64,000 bases of DNA from Acanthornis magna (GCA_036785705.1 JAWUZG010000036.1:13387501-13451500); one strand, 5' to 3'; positions 12,960 through 27,000 are shown, numbered from the stretch's first letter. The notes: a model not told the origin generated them from the letters alone. Made by a program: numbers and translations.

Positions 12960-14012
12960 GCCAAAGCTTTAAAACGGTCTTTTAGGTGACCTAAAATTTC
13001 TGGATGTATTGGCCTTGCAGCGACAGGTTTTGGTAGAGAAGGGCTACAGAGGTGGCTTCTTTAAGAAGATGACAGAAGCTCTCCCCGTGTCTCACAAATC
13101 CAATGTCCACCAGCTCCAAGACGGAACTGCTGCTGGCCAAGGCTGAGCACATGAGCAATGGTAGTAGTACCTCTGAGATAACATAATTAAGAAGGGGGGA
13201 AAAAACTGGCACAACAGCAGCTGGGAGAGAGGAGCAAGATATGAGGGAGAAACAGCCCTGCAACATCAAGGTCAGTGGAGAAGGAGGGGGAAGAGGTGCT
13301 CCAGGTGCCAGAGCAAGGATCCCCCCACAAGCCATGGAGTTCCATAGTGGAGCCGAGATCCACCTGCAGCCCATGGAGGGTCCCACACCAGAGCAGGTGG
13401 ATGCCCGAAGGAGGCTGTGACTCCATGGTACACCCATTCTGGAACAGGCTCCTGGCAGGACCTGTGACCCTGCAGAGAGAGGAACCAATGCTGCAGCAGG
13501 TTTGCTGGCAGGACTTGTGACCCTGTGGGGAAGCTGCACTGGCGCAGGCTGTTAATGATGGACTGCACATAGTTGGAGAAACAAATGCTGGAACAGTTCA
13601 CAAAGAACTGCAGCCCCCCAGGAGGAACCCAAGTTGAGCAGTGGGGAGAGTGTGAGGATGAAGGAGCAGCAGATCTCCTGACCACATTTCCTATTGCCTG
13701 TTCCCAGTGCATCGCTGCAAGGGAGGAGGCTGAAAATTCTGGAGTGAAGTCAAACCCAGGAAGAAGGGAGGGTTGGAGGGAAGGTATTTTAAAGTTTGTT
13801 TTTGTTTCTCATTACATTACTTTGGTAATAAATTAAATTAATTTCCTACAGTCCAGTCTCTTTGTGATGGTAATTGCTGAGTTATCTCTCCCTGATCTTA
13901 TCTGAACCCATGAAACTTTAGTTCTATTTTCTCTCCCTCATACAGTTGAGGAGGGGTGTGACAGAGAAGCTCTGATGGGTATCTGGCATCTAGCCAGGGT
14001 CAACCCACTGCA
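12960..14012 (+). mobile_element. ERV solo LTR (long avian LTR family, copy 1)
   Basis: Contains blocks of a long bird LTR family: GGCCTTGCAGCGACAGG near 13009, a TATA-like GATAACATAATTAAGAAGGG near 13177, GCTCCTGGCAGGACC near 13448, a polyadenylation-type AATAAATTAAATTAATTTCC near 13827 and AGCCAGGGTCAACCC near 13992. The 5' edge is uncertain by tens of bases. No gag, pol or env remnant adjoins it. Confidence 0.8.
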
Positions 14013-15471
14013 CTGGAGAACTATATAAGGCAACAGGGAGTATCTTATTCTGAAGATTATGCACATAAGATGAGCAGCAGCCATATGGTCTTGACTGGTT
14101 CCTTATCTTTCCTCCTCACAGAGGAAACATTTTACTACATACACACAGACACAAAAATAATATGAGAGACTGTCATTTCTAGTCAATACGAGGAGAAATT
14201 TTCATAGTATTCCATGAATGTAATTATCTTGTACTACAAAACACCAATTTCAATAATCACTGGAAATTTCAGCCATCTTTCTGTGGCCTGTTTTTATAGT
14301 AGCAACGGAAAACAGAAGACTGTTGCTATAGACTCTTTAAAAATAAATTGATACAGGATGCAGAATGCTGTTTAATTACCCTTAGGCTGTGCCTTAAGCA
14401 CCTCAGCTACAATACCCAGGGTCAGGAAGAAGGATCAGGATATTTAAAAAAAGAGAACACACACAGAAAACTGGAAATCAATAGAAAAGAAAGTTATAGA
14501 AATCACACAGAAAAACTGTATGACGTTTATTTTTAAACAGATTCACATGTATTAGTCTGAAAAGGCAAGAAATGATAAGTGGGTAGTCTTAGGCAACCAT
14601 TGTCCATCTTCTGAGCTAAAAGGAAAAAAAGACATCTTTTTTAAAACTAAAATACTGATTTGACTTTGGAAATATACAGATATAAAGAAAAAGAAATTTA
14701 ATTCACTGTCCTATGTTTCTGAGAAAGCTATATTTGCAGAGCCAATTCTGATAAATACTGATGAACCAGATTAAGTTTTATGATGATCTGAGACAAGTAT
14801 CCAAGTTGATAATGATGAGGTTCGTATTAGAGTTCAAAGTGGTTGATGGTTCACTGGAGATTACATTGCCCATAAAGTATATTGCAAGCCACAAGTAAGG
14901 GCTTGCAAAGCATCCACAAGGACTTCTTTACATATTCATCCAGCAACAAAAGTAAGCAAATCATCTCATCCGAATGGAGAGCAGTGCGTTGTTGTGCCAA
15001 CTGCATTCTATAGGCCCAGCCAGTCATGAGTCAAAACCAGTTTGTGGTCATGTCTGTGTATCCTAAAAAGACAGCAATGTGACAACATAATGAAACAATT
15101 GGCACAAAATGTGCAAGCTGCCAAATGTCAGAAAGAACGTTAAATTGCTCTTGGGAAAGAACAGAGTAAGAACAGAGAGTTTCAGTGCCACTTTATTTTC
15201 TCGTATCTTCAGTTCTGACCACTCAGTAATCAAGATACAACAAAAATGGCAAATGGGAAAGGGGAAAGAGCTACCACAGAATTTAGAGGTGCTAAGAACC
15301 CTATATATAAAAAGTGATTTGGGGAAACTGTGATATAAGCTCCATTTGGATAACAGAAAATATATTTTCCAAAAAAAACCCAGAACCAGTGGGCACATAC
15401 TAAAATTAAGAGGTGACAAACCAAAAAGTTGGTTTGTGGTTTGTTATTACATGTTCAAAGTTAAGTTCTTA
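14013..15471. other. Gene-poor AT-rich DNA
   Basis: No gene or repeat copy. A 9-bp hairpin TTGCAAGCC with its complement lies at 14882-14908. Confidence 0.65.
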
Positions 15472-16055
15472 GAGTCATAGAAGTTTGAAGGGACTCATCC
15501 TGACTTGGAAGGGATCCAGAGGATCATCAAGTCCAAATCCTGGCACTACACAGGACACCCCAAGAGTCACACCGTGTGCCCAAAAGCATTGTCCAAACAT
15601 TTCTTGAATACTGTCAGGCTGGTGCTGTGACCACTTCCCAGGAGAGCCTGTTCCACTGCCCAGCCACCCTCTGGGTGAAGAGCCTTTTCCTAATAGCCAA
15701 CCTAAACCTCCCCTGACATTCCCTTGGGTCCTGTCACTAGTCACTACAGAGATCAGCACTTGACCTTTTTTGGACACTGTCTAGTAGTTTAATATCTTTC
15801 TAATATTGTGGCACCTAAAGCTGCCCCCAGTACTCGAGGTGAAGCCACCCCAGAGCAGAGCAGAGCAGAGCAGAGCAGAGCAGAGCAGAGCAGAGGACAA
15901 TCCCTTCCCTTGCCCAGCAGGCCATGCTGTGGCTGATGCCCCCGAGGACGCGCTCGGCCCTCCTGGCTGCCAGGGCATTGCTGGCTCATGTTTCTCTCCC
16001 AGGTTCCTTTCTGCAGCTCTGCTTTCCAGCATCTTGTTCACCAATCCATACATAC
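15472..16055 (-). mobile_element. CR1 LINE 3' fragment with expanded pentamer
   Basis: CR1 in antisense to the plus strand: GGCTGGTGCTGTGACCACTT near 15619, CACCCTCTGGGTGAAGAG near 15665 and GGCTCATGTTTCTCTCCC near 15983. It contains an uninterrupted (CAGAG)9 array at 15851-15895. Confidence 0.93.
15851..15895. repeat. (CAGAG)9 pentanucleotide array inside CR1
   Basis: Nine perfect tandem copies of CAGAG. CR1 sequences normally carry only two or three such units at this point (family knowledge from memory), so this is an expansion. Confidence 0.95.
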
Positions 16056-19000
16056 TTAGAGATGTATAAATATCAATAAAGTTATTTTATGTCCAATGTA
16101 AAAGTTTAAATTACTTTCTATTTTTCATATTTAAGAAAATAGCTCTTCAAGAAATATCCTAGGAAAGAAAATATTTTTTTACAGATAAACTGCAATGTAA
16201 TAAATAGGACTGTGAGTTACTTTAAAAATATCTTTCATTTCTGATACAGAATATGAGGTTTTTTATTGGTATTACTTGTTCTTCAAAGAAATGAGACAAA
16301 ATCATCGGTGTTGAAATGTGTCTGGGTATTTATATGCAATTTATACTATAACCTTTTTAGGTGTCAAAATGGAGGAGCACTGTATCTTTTTCTCTTAAAA
16401 AAATACTGTTCAAGTCACTCAACAATAAAAATGTTAGGCAGTGTATTCTAGCCAACTGACCTTTAAAGTATTTGTTTGACTATCAAGCGTTTTTCAATAC
16501 GTATGGATTTGGCACTAGACACGTTCTTGCATAATTCCTCTTTCCATAATACATATGATGAAGTTAAGGAGCCATTAAAGACAAAAAAAAAACCAAACCC
16601 ACAACACCAAACCACAGCCTCACAAAGTACCCTTTGTCAGTGGCTGAACCATAGCTTTTCATTACCTGAGTTTCCTGAGTCTCATCTTAATGCCAGCAAA
16701 CATCAGCACAAAGGAGTGCTTCATTCTCTCAGGCCAACAATGAACTGGAGAAGGTACCACTTTTTTGAATTTACTTTTTCCTCAGAAGGATTTAACAGCT
16801 GAAACTTGTCTTGCCCTGATAAGCCAGGGTAAGCATGAATTTGAGATAGGGTTTGTCAGATCAATACCATCTATGTGACTAATATTGTTGCAGGTTTAAA
16901 TAAAGATATATTTATTCATACTTAATTTTAGTTATAAATAAGGAAATTGTAATATGAGAATTATCTACAAACTTTAGGGACAAACTGTTAAATGCTTTTA
17001 ATGAGTGTATTTGCCAGTACCTTAATTGCTGAAGGACTTATCCAGTGTGAGAAACAAGAGAGAGAGAAATTGAATCCTACTAATGAGCTATGCAATAGGA
17101 GAGGGGAAAGATTTAGATTTCATTAAAGTAAGGGACCTAGGTAGTCCAGCATAGAAGGCAGCACCTAACTTAGGTAAAACAGTTCTTGTTTTAATTAAGA
17201 ATAATGGCTGACTGATTCAGAACAGGAAAAATATGAGCTTTGGGAAAAAAGACTAAAACTTTATAAACTTTTCAAGTACTACTTCGTACTGATTTTGAGA
17301 TTCTGACTGAAAAGTCCACTCCAACATCTTTGTAAGCATTTTTAATAGTTATCATTTTCCACTAGTATAAAAAATAATTGGCTCCTAAATTCTAATCCAG
17401 ATTTGTCTGGATTCAGTTTCTAATGGATTTAGTTTGCTATGCTTCATCACTTACACAATGAGGTCCTGTTACTAAATTTCTCTCTTTATAATGATGCAGT
17501 TGTCTCCTGAAATACTTTGAATGTTATGCAGATCTTTTGTTAGGAACATCATTACAAACTATATAATAAATTAAAAGGACACATCCAGAAGAAAATGATG
17601 ACTTTTAGGCATACTAGATGAAAATTCTCAGCTTTTATATAATACAGGAGATAAGCCTGTTTTTGAAACTTCAACTTGAAGAACACATAAAAATCTTTTG
17701 CACAAGCTGCCCAGATTGAAGTCAAAGAATCTGTAACTGTGTAAACATGACAGCCCTTACCCAGGACAGTTTGTTACGATTCCTAAGTTTCCTTGCCAAG
17801 AAAGGAGTTAACCAAGGCAACAATTAGGAAACAGTCGTAAAGAAATACAGTCACTGAAGATGGAAGCATTCACAAGAAAGAGGAAGAGTGAAATAATTCA
17901 AGAGGCTGTAGTCAGAGAAGCAAAGTCTGTTTGGGTTTTTAAGAAGGGGGAGACAAAGAATCCATGGGGTGGCAGGGGAACAGCAGACTGGATGCAAGGA
18001 GAGAGATGTGGCACACTGGGGTTGATGCTGAACATCTGCAGCTGATGTAAGTTTTGATGCTTGGGCATTAGCCTGAAAGAAGTATGAATCTCACTGGCCT
18101 GAGGCTCTGGATAAAAGCTTACCTATTCACTGAAAGAAATGCAGTTGGAAACGGAACTTGGAAGTATGTTCCTGTGCTTTTCAAGAGGTGTGGCACAATC
18201 TTGGCACATACTGTACGGCTGGCAGCCGTGCAAAGGCATTTGCATGGTGCCAGTTCAGTGAGATTCACAGGCAACTGCTTGAAGCAAAGGAAAACCCATG
18301 TCTCAGTAAAAACCCAAAGGATGATTAATGTAAGGCATTTCAAACACTACTAACAGTGTGTGTGTGTGTAAGATTAAAAAATACGTTTTGCTTCTTTACC
18401 ATCTAGGGCACTGCCTCTGAAGAATTTCCTGCAAAACAGGGCAGCCTGCAGCAAAATTATTGTTTTCCCAGCACTACAGTGCCATTGCCAGGCCCCCAAA
18501 GATACAGTGACCCTCTAGAGGAGGCACAGTAACTTCAAAACTCCTCTGAAAAAAGAAGATAAAACAGAACAGAATTCCAAGCATAAGATATTTCAGCAGC
18601 ATTGAAAACATTTGAATTGCACTAAGTATCAGAAGTTTTCTAAGAGCCTTCCAAAGTGCAGGCAATGAAATAGACTCATTGAAAGATGCATCATCGAGGT
18701 CTGAGAAAGAGAAGGCGGAATGGGGTGCATGAAAAGGAAAAGAAAATCCACTATACTAACAGATTGCGTGAGCTTTAGTAATAATAGAATATACTTTAAA
18801 AAACTAAAACATATGAAAAAATCCTGTGCAGTTTGTTATTGATACTTCTAGTGATACTTCTTTCATAAAAATAAAACAAAAATGGCTGTTACATCATATA
18901 GTTTGAACTTCTATCTGTAATAAAACATCATTCTCATATATTATCTGCAAAAGAATGGCAATTAGAACCTGCACTAATCTTTGGGTTTTTTACATGAATT

Positions 19001-20390
19001 TGTAACCATCAGTTACAAATTATGAGTGTCAAAATCCTTAGACCTTTGGAAAAAAGAAGATAATGCCCTGATCAAGGCTCTGGGAACACAAAACATGCCA
19101 GGTATTACCAACATGATAACATACTTATTTTCCATATATTTTTGAGGTAACTATAGAGTAACAGCAAAATGTTCCCCACAGACACCAACAGATGACTATA
19201 AAAAATAAGTGGTGAAAAAGTTCCTAATTTAACCCACCAGTTTGTATCTTCTGAAAAGGATTTCACAAAAACAAGGTAACAATTAGGACCTGTTAAGCTT
19301 TTAAGGCAATCTGAGGAAATAACAGTCCTACTACTATGAAGAGTTCTAAAATGGGATCCAAAATAGAGCAGTATCTCTCTGCTCATGGAAGCATTGGAGA
19401 TACAGTCTAATCATCAATCTCTTTCTTCAAACCTGTAGCAGTTAAACACGATTTAAATTGCAGCACAGTATTGCAAAGCAAGCGTCCTTACAGAAAACAT
19501 TGTCTGCAATGTATAGAAAGGCAAACACTTACAAGACTAAAAGCATTCTTGATGGCATATTATTTCAAATTCCCTCATATTCTTTAGATAGGAAAATGCA
19601 TATGATACTGGTAAGATTGAAACAGTGGGGATATGCCTCTAATTCTAACAGGTAACCATTCATAGCTTCAGTTTTGCTCCTGAAAATCCTAAGTAGTTTT
19701 CCCTCTTCAAGTAAACTTGCAAGGGGTTTTCTGACAACAGAACATCACATGGTTATTGTTTATTGCAAATTAACAATCCTTTAAAAAGTTGAATGAAAGA
19801 TGCCTCTTGAGCGCATGTTAGCTTTCAGCAGTTCTTTGCAAAGAACTGTTGGACACCTTTTCCCTCCCACAGTTTTATACTTCATTTTGGCAAAGACAGA
19901 AACCTGCTCCCAGTAGAAAACAACTCAGCCAACTGCTGGCCTTTAAAGAGATCTGTGAAAAGAAGTAAAAGACAATGGGCTTTCCTCTTCCCTGATAAAT
20001 CCCTAGCTACCCACAGATATACATCTCTGCTTGGCAGGTTTTCTCTTAGTTTAATATTCCTTAAGAGAATATCAAACTCAGCTAGTCTCATTACTGAACC
20101 TATTTGTTTGCCCTCGTGTATTATTTTAATTTCTGTTGTTTATGTCTGTGTACAAAGCTGAATGAAACCATATTAAATACTAACGGTGCTAGAGAATTCC
20201 CGCATAACTGTTACAGACATTGTGACAGCTAGAAAAGGCTCAGCTCCTTCCATTTAATATTTCTCCATTGATTTGGTCCAAACAATATCTAATCTCATAC
20301 CTCACCTTTCTACATGCACCTGGTTTTCCCCAATCCCCTCTTTGCATTAACCTCAACAATTTCACTTATTCTGTCAAACTTGAATAACTA
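16056..20390. other. Gene-poor AT-rich DNA with a perfect 20-bp palindrome
   Basis: No exon seen. A perfect palindrome, CAGTTCTTTGCAAAGAACTG, lies at 19829-19848, and a short (TG)n run at about 18356-18369. Confidence 0.65.
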
Positions 20391-20731
20391 CAGAATTATT
20401 AATGATGGAACAGACCTCCAAAACCATTGAGTGCAACCTTTGGCCACATTGTCACCACATTGTCCAGTGCTTGACAACCTTTCCAAGGAAGAAGTTCTTC
20501 CTGATATCCAGCCTAACCTTCTCCTGATGCAGCTTGAGGCTGTGTCCTCTTATTCTGTCACTTGTTGCTTGGGAAAAGAGACAACCTCCACCTGGCCACA
20601 GCCTCCTCTCAGGCAGTTTAGAGAGTGATAAGGTCTCCCCTGAGCCTCCTTCTCTCCAGGCTGAACACCCCCAGCTCCCTCAGCTGTTCCTCACAGCACT
20701 TGTGCTCCAGACCCTTCCCCAGCTCTGTTGA
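20391..20731 (-). mobile_element. CR1 LINE 3' fragment
   Basis: Antisense CR1: AAGAAGTTCTTCCTGATATC near 20490, TGTCACTTGTTGCTTGGG near 20556, GAGCCTCCTTCTCTCCAGG near 20642 and CTCCAGACCCTTCCCCAGC near 20705. Truncated at both ends. Confidence 0.92.
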
Positions 20732-23369
20732 CCTAAAGGTCTATTGCAGCATTTTAAACTAACACTTAGAAGGTCTTGCTACTCTTGCAGGCAATCAAAT
20801 GCAATCACAGAATCATATTTGGAGAACTTGATTCATGAGAAACAAGTTAGGAGCTGGAATTTGAGAGGTCACACACAGAGTCTGGTCCCTATTCTGGTAA
20901 CAGAGTATGTCTAAGTGTTTGATATATCAGCATCAGAAAAAAAAACATCAATACTGTGCAATTACTCTCTGCAATGCTACGGTTAGGCAATTTCCAATTT
21001 CTTAAAGCTTGCAGTGACAGAAATTTTTTGACAGAAGCTTGTGGTTAGAGTGATTGCTGTTCCCTGAGCAAAGACAGTTACTTCTGTTGAAAAACCCTAC
21101 CCACCAAAAGTACACACCTAGGAAAATATATGCTGGAAAAAAATCATCCAAAGATCTTCCTAAAGTTTGTAAAGATGGGATGATTCACAGTTTTTGTCTT
21201 TCTCCTCAGTCTGGAATATATGGATAGCATTCAACCTCCTTAGTTCAACACTAGTCTCAAGACAGCTTCTGCCCTGTGTAAGCCTTTAGATTGCTATCAG
21301 TCATGTTGGTTAAACACATTTTTGTCTCACCACTGAGGCAACCTGCCAATCCCAACGTGGTGACCACTGCACCCTGAGGTACCCATGACGTCCTGCAGCA
21401 CCATTATCAACACACCTCACACCCACAAGCATTAGGGTAATTCCTTTGTCCAGGCTGCATGGCAGCAGACAAAATTCTTCTTTGCTTTCAAAACAAAAAT
21501 AAAAACAAATAATGGTAAAATTTGCCAAGTAGCTTGACAGAGACAATGCTAAACAGAGAAATCCGCGTGTCCTCTGTGTTCAGCCATCAATGACATCACA
21601 TAACTGTCCCTCCTATGAGTTCCTTCAAGCAGCATCACACTACTTTTTGCTGCTCTCACATGTCAGTAAAGTACTCCAAGAGACAAGGCTTCAGGGAAGA
21701 ATTTGAATTGTGTGCTTTGAACCACTATCTATATAGTTTTCATTTTTTAATTGATTTATGTCCACACAGGGCAAAAAAATTTAAATTCTTCTTGTAACGT
21801 CCATTCGGGTAATTACCCCGTCTCTGCTTTGACCTTCAGCTTGTCAGGAAACATAAGAAAAGGAAAAAAATTCTGCTGCATGTAAGAAACTAATCAAAAC
21901 TTTGGAGACCAGTGGCTCTCCTGCCTCCATGACTGCCTAATGTCTTCTACTTACAGAGTCTGAGTTTTTATAGGAATATTTATACAAAGTTTATTTTGTT
22001 TTGGGTTTTTTTTTTAGCTTCCCTTCAGTTATTTAATGGCTGAGTACCCCCCTTAACAATTTCTGTGTCAAGTTGCTTTTCTCCTATCTGCAATAAAATA
22101 ATTTTCTGCAAGTATGTCACAGTACTTCTTGAATAGATAAATACTGAGAATCAGAGAGAATTTCAGAATACAAAATTTGTTTTCTGGTCTTTCATTTTTC
22201 CTAAGTATATTTCTAAAGTTGCCACTCATTGTAACTCTCTTTCAGAGATGGCAGAATCTTTATTTATCTCATAAGTCATGTACAATTACCACTTTCTTTT
22301 CTTAAATATGTGTTTACATGTAATTTTTACTAATCTTTCTGCAAGTTAAATATACAAGTAAGCTCATCAAAATTATATCCAAGGCAATAATGTGTAAATT
22401 AATATTTGGATAAATGTATTCATCAGAAATTTCTGGTCAGATGCCCTCTGAAATTTCCTTTCTTCTAAACAAATATTTCATATACTTTTGATGAGGAGAT
22501 AGTCCCATATTTGCATACAGTTATTCCCAATGTCAATAAGAATAATTACCCTGCCAAACTTTCTCAATGATTCCAATTCTGAATTTACATTTCATTTTAA
22601 TGTTCTCAGACAATAGTTTTCCCATTAACAGGAATCTGAAGAAAATTGACAAAGTCAGGTGGAAAGTACAAAAAAGGATTGCAATACTTGGTAGTGAATT
22701 TGCCCTGGTAGTGCAAGCTTGACGTCCAACTGAATTTAAAGGTAGTGAGGGAAGAAAATAATATTTTATGCCAATATTACAAAATTTATATTATATCTAA
22801 GAGTATTTTATTCCAACACAGAATCAAGTGTCTAAACAAAGACGCTTTCTTAATAGAAGCCAGGTAATGATAGTCTTTCAATATTTCAGTGTTTTTCAAA
22901 ATAAAATTGGAATAAATTTGAATTTGATTAAATGAAGCTTTATAAATGGGTGAAGAAAACTTCTTCTGATGTTATAAACCAAATCTGGTTTTGTCTTTCC
23001 TTACACATTTGACATTGAAATACATTAGAAGTCTTTTTTATTTTGGTTCAATTTCCTGACATGATGGGAACTAAAACCGGCCAAAATTTTTATTTATGCT
23101 TTTAAATACCTGTAAAATAAGCATAACGTACAGGTAGCCTAGAATAAACAATTAGTTCTTTTATGTCAGTCAATATTTTGAAAATGTTGTGAACATAATC
23201 AAACACAATACAAAACAAGTATGCAGAATAGTTCGGGAAATCAAGCAGTAAAACAGGATGCCTGGCCCTAACCTTGACTCCCTCCTTTCTTTATTTCCTG
23301 ACTGTAAGTGAGCACTGCAATGGTAAGCAGCTGCACGTCATCACAAATTAGCTGGCTACAGAAAAAGCA
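20732..23369. other. Gene-poor AT-rich DNA
   Basis: No exon, RNA gene or clear repeat copy seen. The last 100 bases may belong to the following LTR. Confidence 0.65.
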
Positions 23370-24096
23370 CCACCAATATCCACCTGCAGCTCCTGGAGGA
23401 CCCCACCCCAAGCCATCCCCAGGTGGATGGCTAAAGGAGGATGTGAATGGGAAACCCACACCAGAGCAGGGTCCTGGCAGGACATGTGGCCCTGTGCAGA
23501 GAGATTCCCACTCTGCAGCAAGACTGCTGGGCAGGACCCACGCTGGAGCAGAAGAACTGGGCTGGGCCCTGAGGGAGGGACACACACTAGAGCAGGCTGT
23601 GGAGAACTGTATCTCCATAGGAGAAACCCACACTGGAATCATTCACGGAAAACTTCTTCCTGTGGGTGAGACCCCATGATGGAGCAGGGGAAGAGTGAGA
23701 AGAGGAAGGAGCGGCAGAGATAACATGTGATGAATTGAGTGCAACCACCATTGCTCATCCCCTTGCACAAGTAGGAGAGAAGGTGTAGAAAATTCAGGAG
23801 TAAAGTTGAGTCTGGAAAAAAGGGAAGGGTGGGGCAAGGTGTTTTAAGATTTGGTTTTTATTTTTCTCATTATCCTACTTTGATTTGATTGTTAATAAAT
23901 TAAATAAATTTTCTTGAGCGAAGACTGTTTTGCCCATGGCAGTAATTGGTGAGTTATCTGTCCCTAGCCTTATTTTGATCCTCAAGTCTTTTATTCGATC
24001 TTTGTCCTGTCCAGTAGAGAAGACAGAGAGACAGAGCAGCTATGGTGGGCCCCTGGCAACCAAGCAGGCTCACCCAAGCAGGGTCACCCAACCACA
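23370..24096 (+). mobile_element. ERV solo LTR (same family, 5'-truncated copy 2)
   Basis: Shares blocks with the copy at 12960-14012: ATCCACCTGCAGC near 23378, CAGGTGGATGGC near 23421, TCCTGGCAGGACATGTG near 23471, TTAATAAATTAAATAAATTT near 23890 and GGTCACCCAACCACA at the end. The TATA half is missing. Divergence between the copies is high, so both are old. Confidence 0.78.
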
Positions 24097-27000
24097 CCCT
24101 CTCCTTGCCCCAAAGTGGGAAAAAAGAAACTGAACTTTACTAGAAAAATTTAAAAAAAAAAAAAGAAAAAAAGAGACTGGATTTTACCAGAAAAACCTTT
24201 TGTTTATCTTCATCATAATCCTCCATGATGTGTTGGTAAGAACAGAAATGGGCTGATGTTTTCTCTGTTTAATTCTGTGCGTGGAAATTTGGGAAACACA
24301 TTCTGGGTAAAAGCATTTAGATCTTTTGACAATTTAGGACATGCTTGGTTGACAGCATCCTAAAAGAACCTAAGAATAGCCGTGTATTTTCATCCACACA
24401 AAATACTTGTTTGAGGTAAGTGTATGGGTGAAGTAAGTTTGAGCACCCTTTCTGGATGCAGATTGAAGAGGTTGCTGAGCTGAGGTTTACACACCTGGTG
24501 TGCCACCTGGAGAAGCAGGCTCGCACTCAAACATAGCACTGTGCACTGTGCTCTGCAAAGGTGTGGAGGGCAGAGCAGTGCAAATGTCTCAGTGCTTTTC
24601 TGCTTAGACAGTCTAAGTTCAGTTGTGTTAGTTTTAGTTCACCTGGAACCAAGCTAAATCAATTCAGAGCACCTGCTCCTGTACTTACTTTTGTTTCTTT
24701 TTGCTGAAGGAAGGCTTATTAAATTGAAGTTTCTCACAAACCTGAGGGTTCTATGTAACCATTAAAGTACTGGACAACAGCCATTGTGCTATGGACAAAA
24801 CATGACATATTAACCTGCCAAAGTCAAAAGCTAGGAAACACATTAAATTATAGTTATTCATGCAACATTATTTCACAATATCTTTTTTTTCGCATACCAT
24901 TAGGGCAGGGTTTGATTACATAAGCACATACTGTTAAGTGCACAGGCTGCTCAAAGCCTTCAACGCCATCTTCATTTCAATAGAGTGGACAAGCACAAGG
25001 ACAACATCACTGTTGCTGATTAATATTAAACAGGATTCTTTGTCTTAATACTTTGGTTTTCCTAATCTCCAGAAAATAGTATATTTAAAAAGAATGTGTT
25101 CCAGTATTCTGGTCACGGCAGATTAATAAAGTCTTTCATTTGAAAATCCTTATTTTCTCTCTTTAATTGGTGAACATTAGTGTAAGATAATACTCCAACT
25201 GACAGATTTTTGGATGGTTTGTAGCCAGCTTTTGCAGAAGATAAACATAGTAGCTGCTCTTGCTCCAAGCTGACCTTGACTCCCTGATGGCAAGTTTAAA
25301 AAAATATAGAAAAAAGGAGAGAAAGAGGGTTAAAAAGAAAGACAAGCATTAAAAAGCAGGGTGTTTATTCCTGACACTGATTTTTACATGCAGCCTAGCG
25401 GCTGCAGCAGACACAGAATATGTTTTTATCAGCCACTCCAAACCCTCACAATATTGTTCTCATCACAGTGTTTTTTAATGTCTGAAAACCAACTTCAGAG
25501 TACGCAAAAAATGTAGTAACAATAAAGGAGTAAAACATCTTTGTGAAGTTCAGAAAGCGAACTGGCTAAACAAAAGGCAACATGTTTTCCCAGTTCTGCA
25601 TGTCATGCTCAAGTAATTTAATCATGCTCTATTGCAGAAGGCACAGCTGCAGCCTTGACAACGCTGTTGTTGCATATTCCATTCTACTGTCTACCTGGAC
25701 AAAACTACTTTGGTGTTAGTTCAAGGCACAGAGAAGATTATGCTCAAGCAGAGCAAAGAGCAATTAAATCAGACACTCCTGAGATTGCCAATTGAAATTG
25801 CATTTACAAACCAGGTAGTAATCCTATTATAGACAGGACCGCCACTGTTCTTGAGGAGGATTATGATCTGAGTCATCAACTTTATATAAAATTAGACCCT
25901 TATTAGTATCAAAGAAACCACCACTGATTGCTGAAGTACAAAATGGGAATAGCATTTTACAATGTAAGCAAATCACTTGTGCTTGTGAGCTGGCGTAAGG
26001 TGTGAACGCTGATTTCCCTCAACTCCTTAACGTTCATTTTTTTAAGTGTCACAAAAGAAAAAATGCTGTGTTTGTAGGTGTTTTAGGATACCGAAAAGGC
26101 TAATATTTGAAACTATTTGTAACAATTTTGTAAAATATTAACATTCCTGTTACATAAAGAGAAGTTTATTCAAAGAGATATTTAAGTCATCTAGCTACAA
26201 CACAGGAATATCACATCAACTCTAATTTGCAGGAATGTATTTTATGAAACAAAATTTTGAAGACTTATTATAATAACAACTTGGGCTCTACTTCTTTTCT
26301 TTGAGCATATGTTTTGAAAAATGCCACAAGGCTGACCTCTGCTGGGTCATAAATTATCAAGCATCTGTAGTGGCACACAAATATTAAAAATGTACTGAGC
26401 ATGAGAAAAAGCAGATATTTTTTAGAATCCTAAAAATGTTTTTCATAGATCTCAACATAAAAAGGACATATTATTCTTCAGAATCTCTTGCAGGAAGAAA
26501 GTGAACATGCTGCAAGTCATTATAATAAACAAGAAACTAATGATCCCACTACTTACTCACTCACCAGTATTTGAATATAAAATTAGCTAAAGGACTCAGA
26601 ACTACTGTTTCTTATGAGATTAAGTTTGAATGATAGCACTGCAAATATCCTTTGAAATTGCACAACAAATCTTAGTCATGCACAAGGCCAGATTCTCACA
26701 TGAATAAGTGCTCAGGTGGAAAAAAAACAAAAACAACAAAACAACCACTTGCAGACATATAAATACATTACATTATGCCTTTTATTAACCTTTGGAGTCT
26801 GCCTAGAAATGTCAAGGTCAGTTCTTCCTCTATTCAGCAGGAAAGCAAATGAATGAATGCCAGAAGCTTCTCTCTCAGTCACCGCTAAAGTTTCAGAGAA
26901 TCTTGATTTCAAATCACAATTATAAAGTGTAAAAAATTCACAGAAAGAAGTAGCAGTAGACAGCCTTAGACAGCCTTAAATTAGCATGTCTTAATATAAT

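Noticed and set aside
12991..13712. Several overlapping open frames of 127-182 codons on the minus strand
   Set aside because: They lie antisense across an ERV LTR, overlap one another in different frames and have low-complexity composition with no family resemblance.
23308..23679. Overlapping open frames of 124 and 123 codons on both strands
   Set aside because: They coincide with the repetitive, GC-richer part of the second LTR copy and do not resemble a protein.
12960..24096. One complete provirus bounded by the two related LTRs
   Set aside because: No gag, pol or env remnant between them, unequal and diverged LTRs, and CR1 fragments inside.
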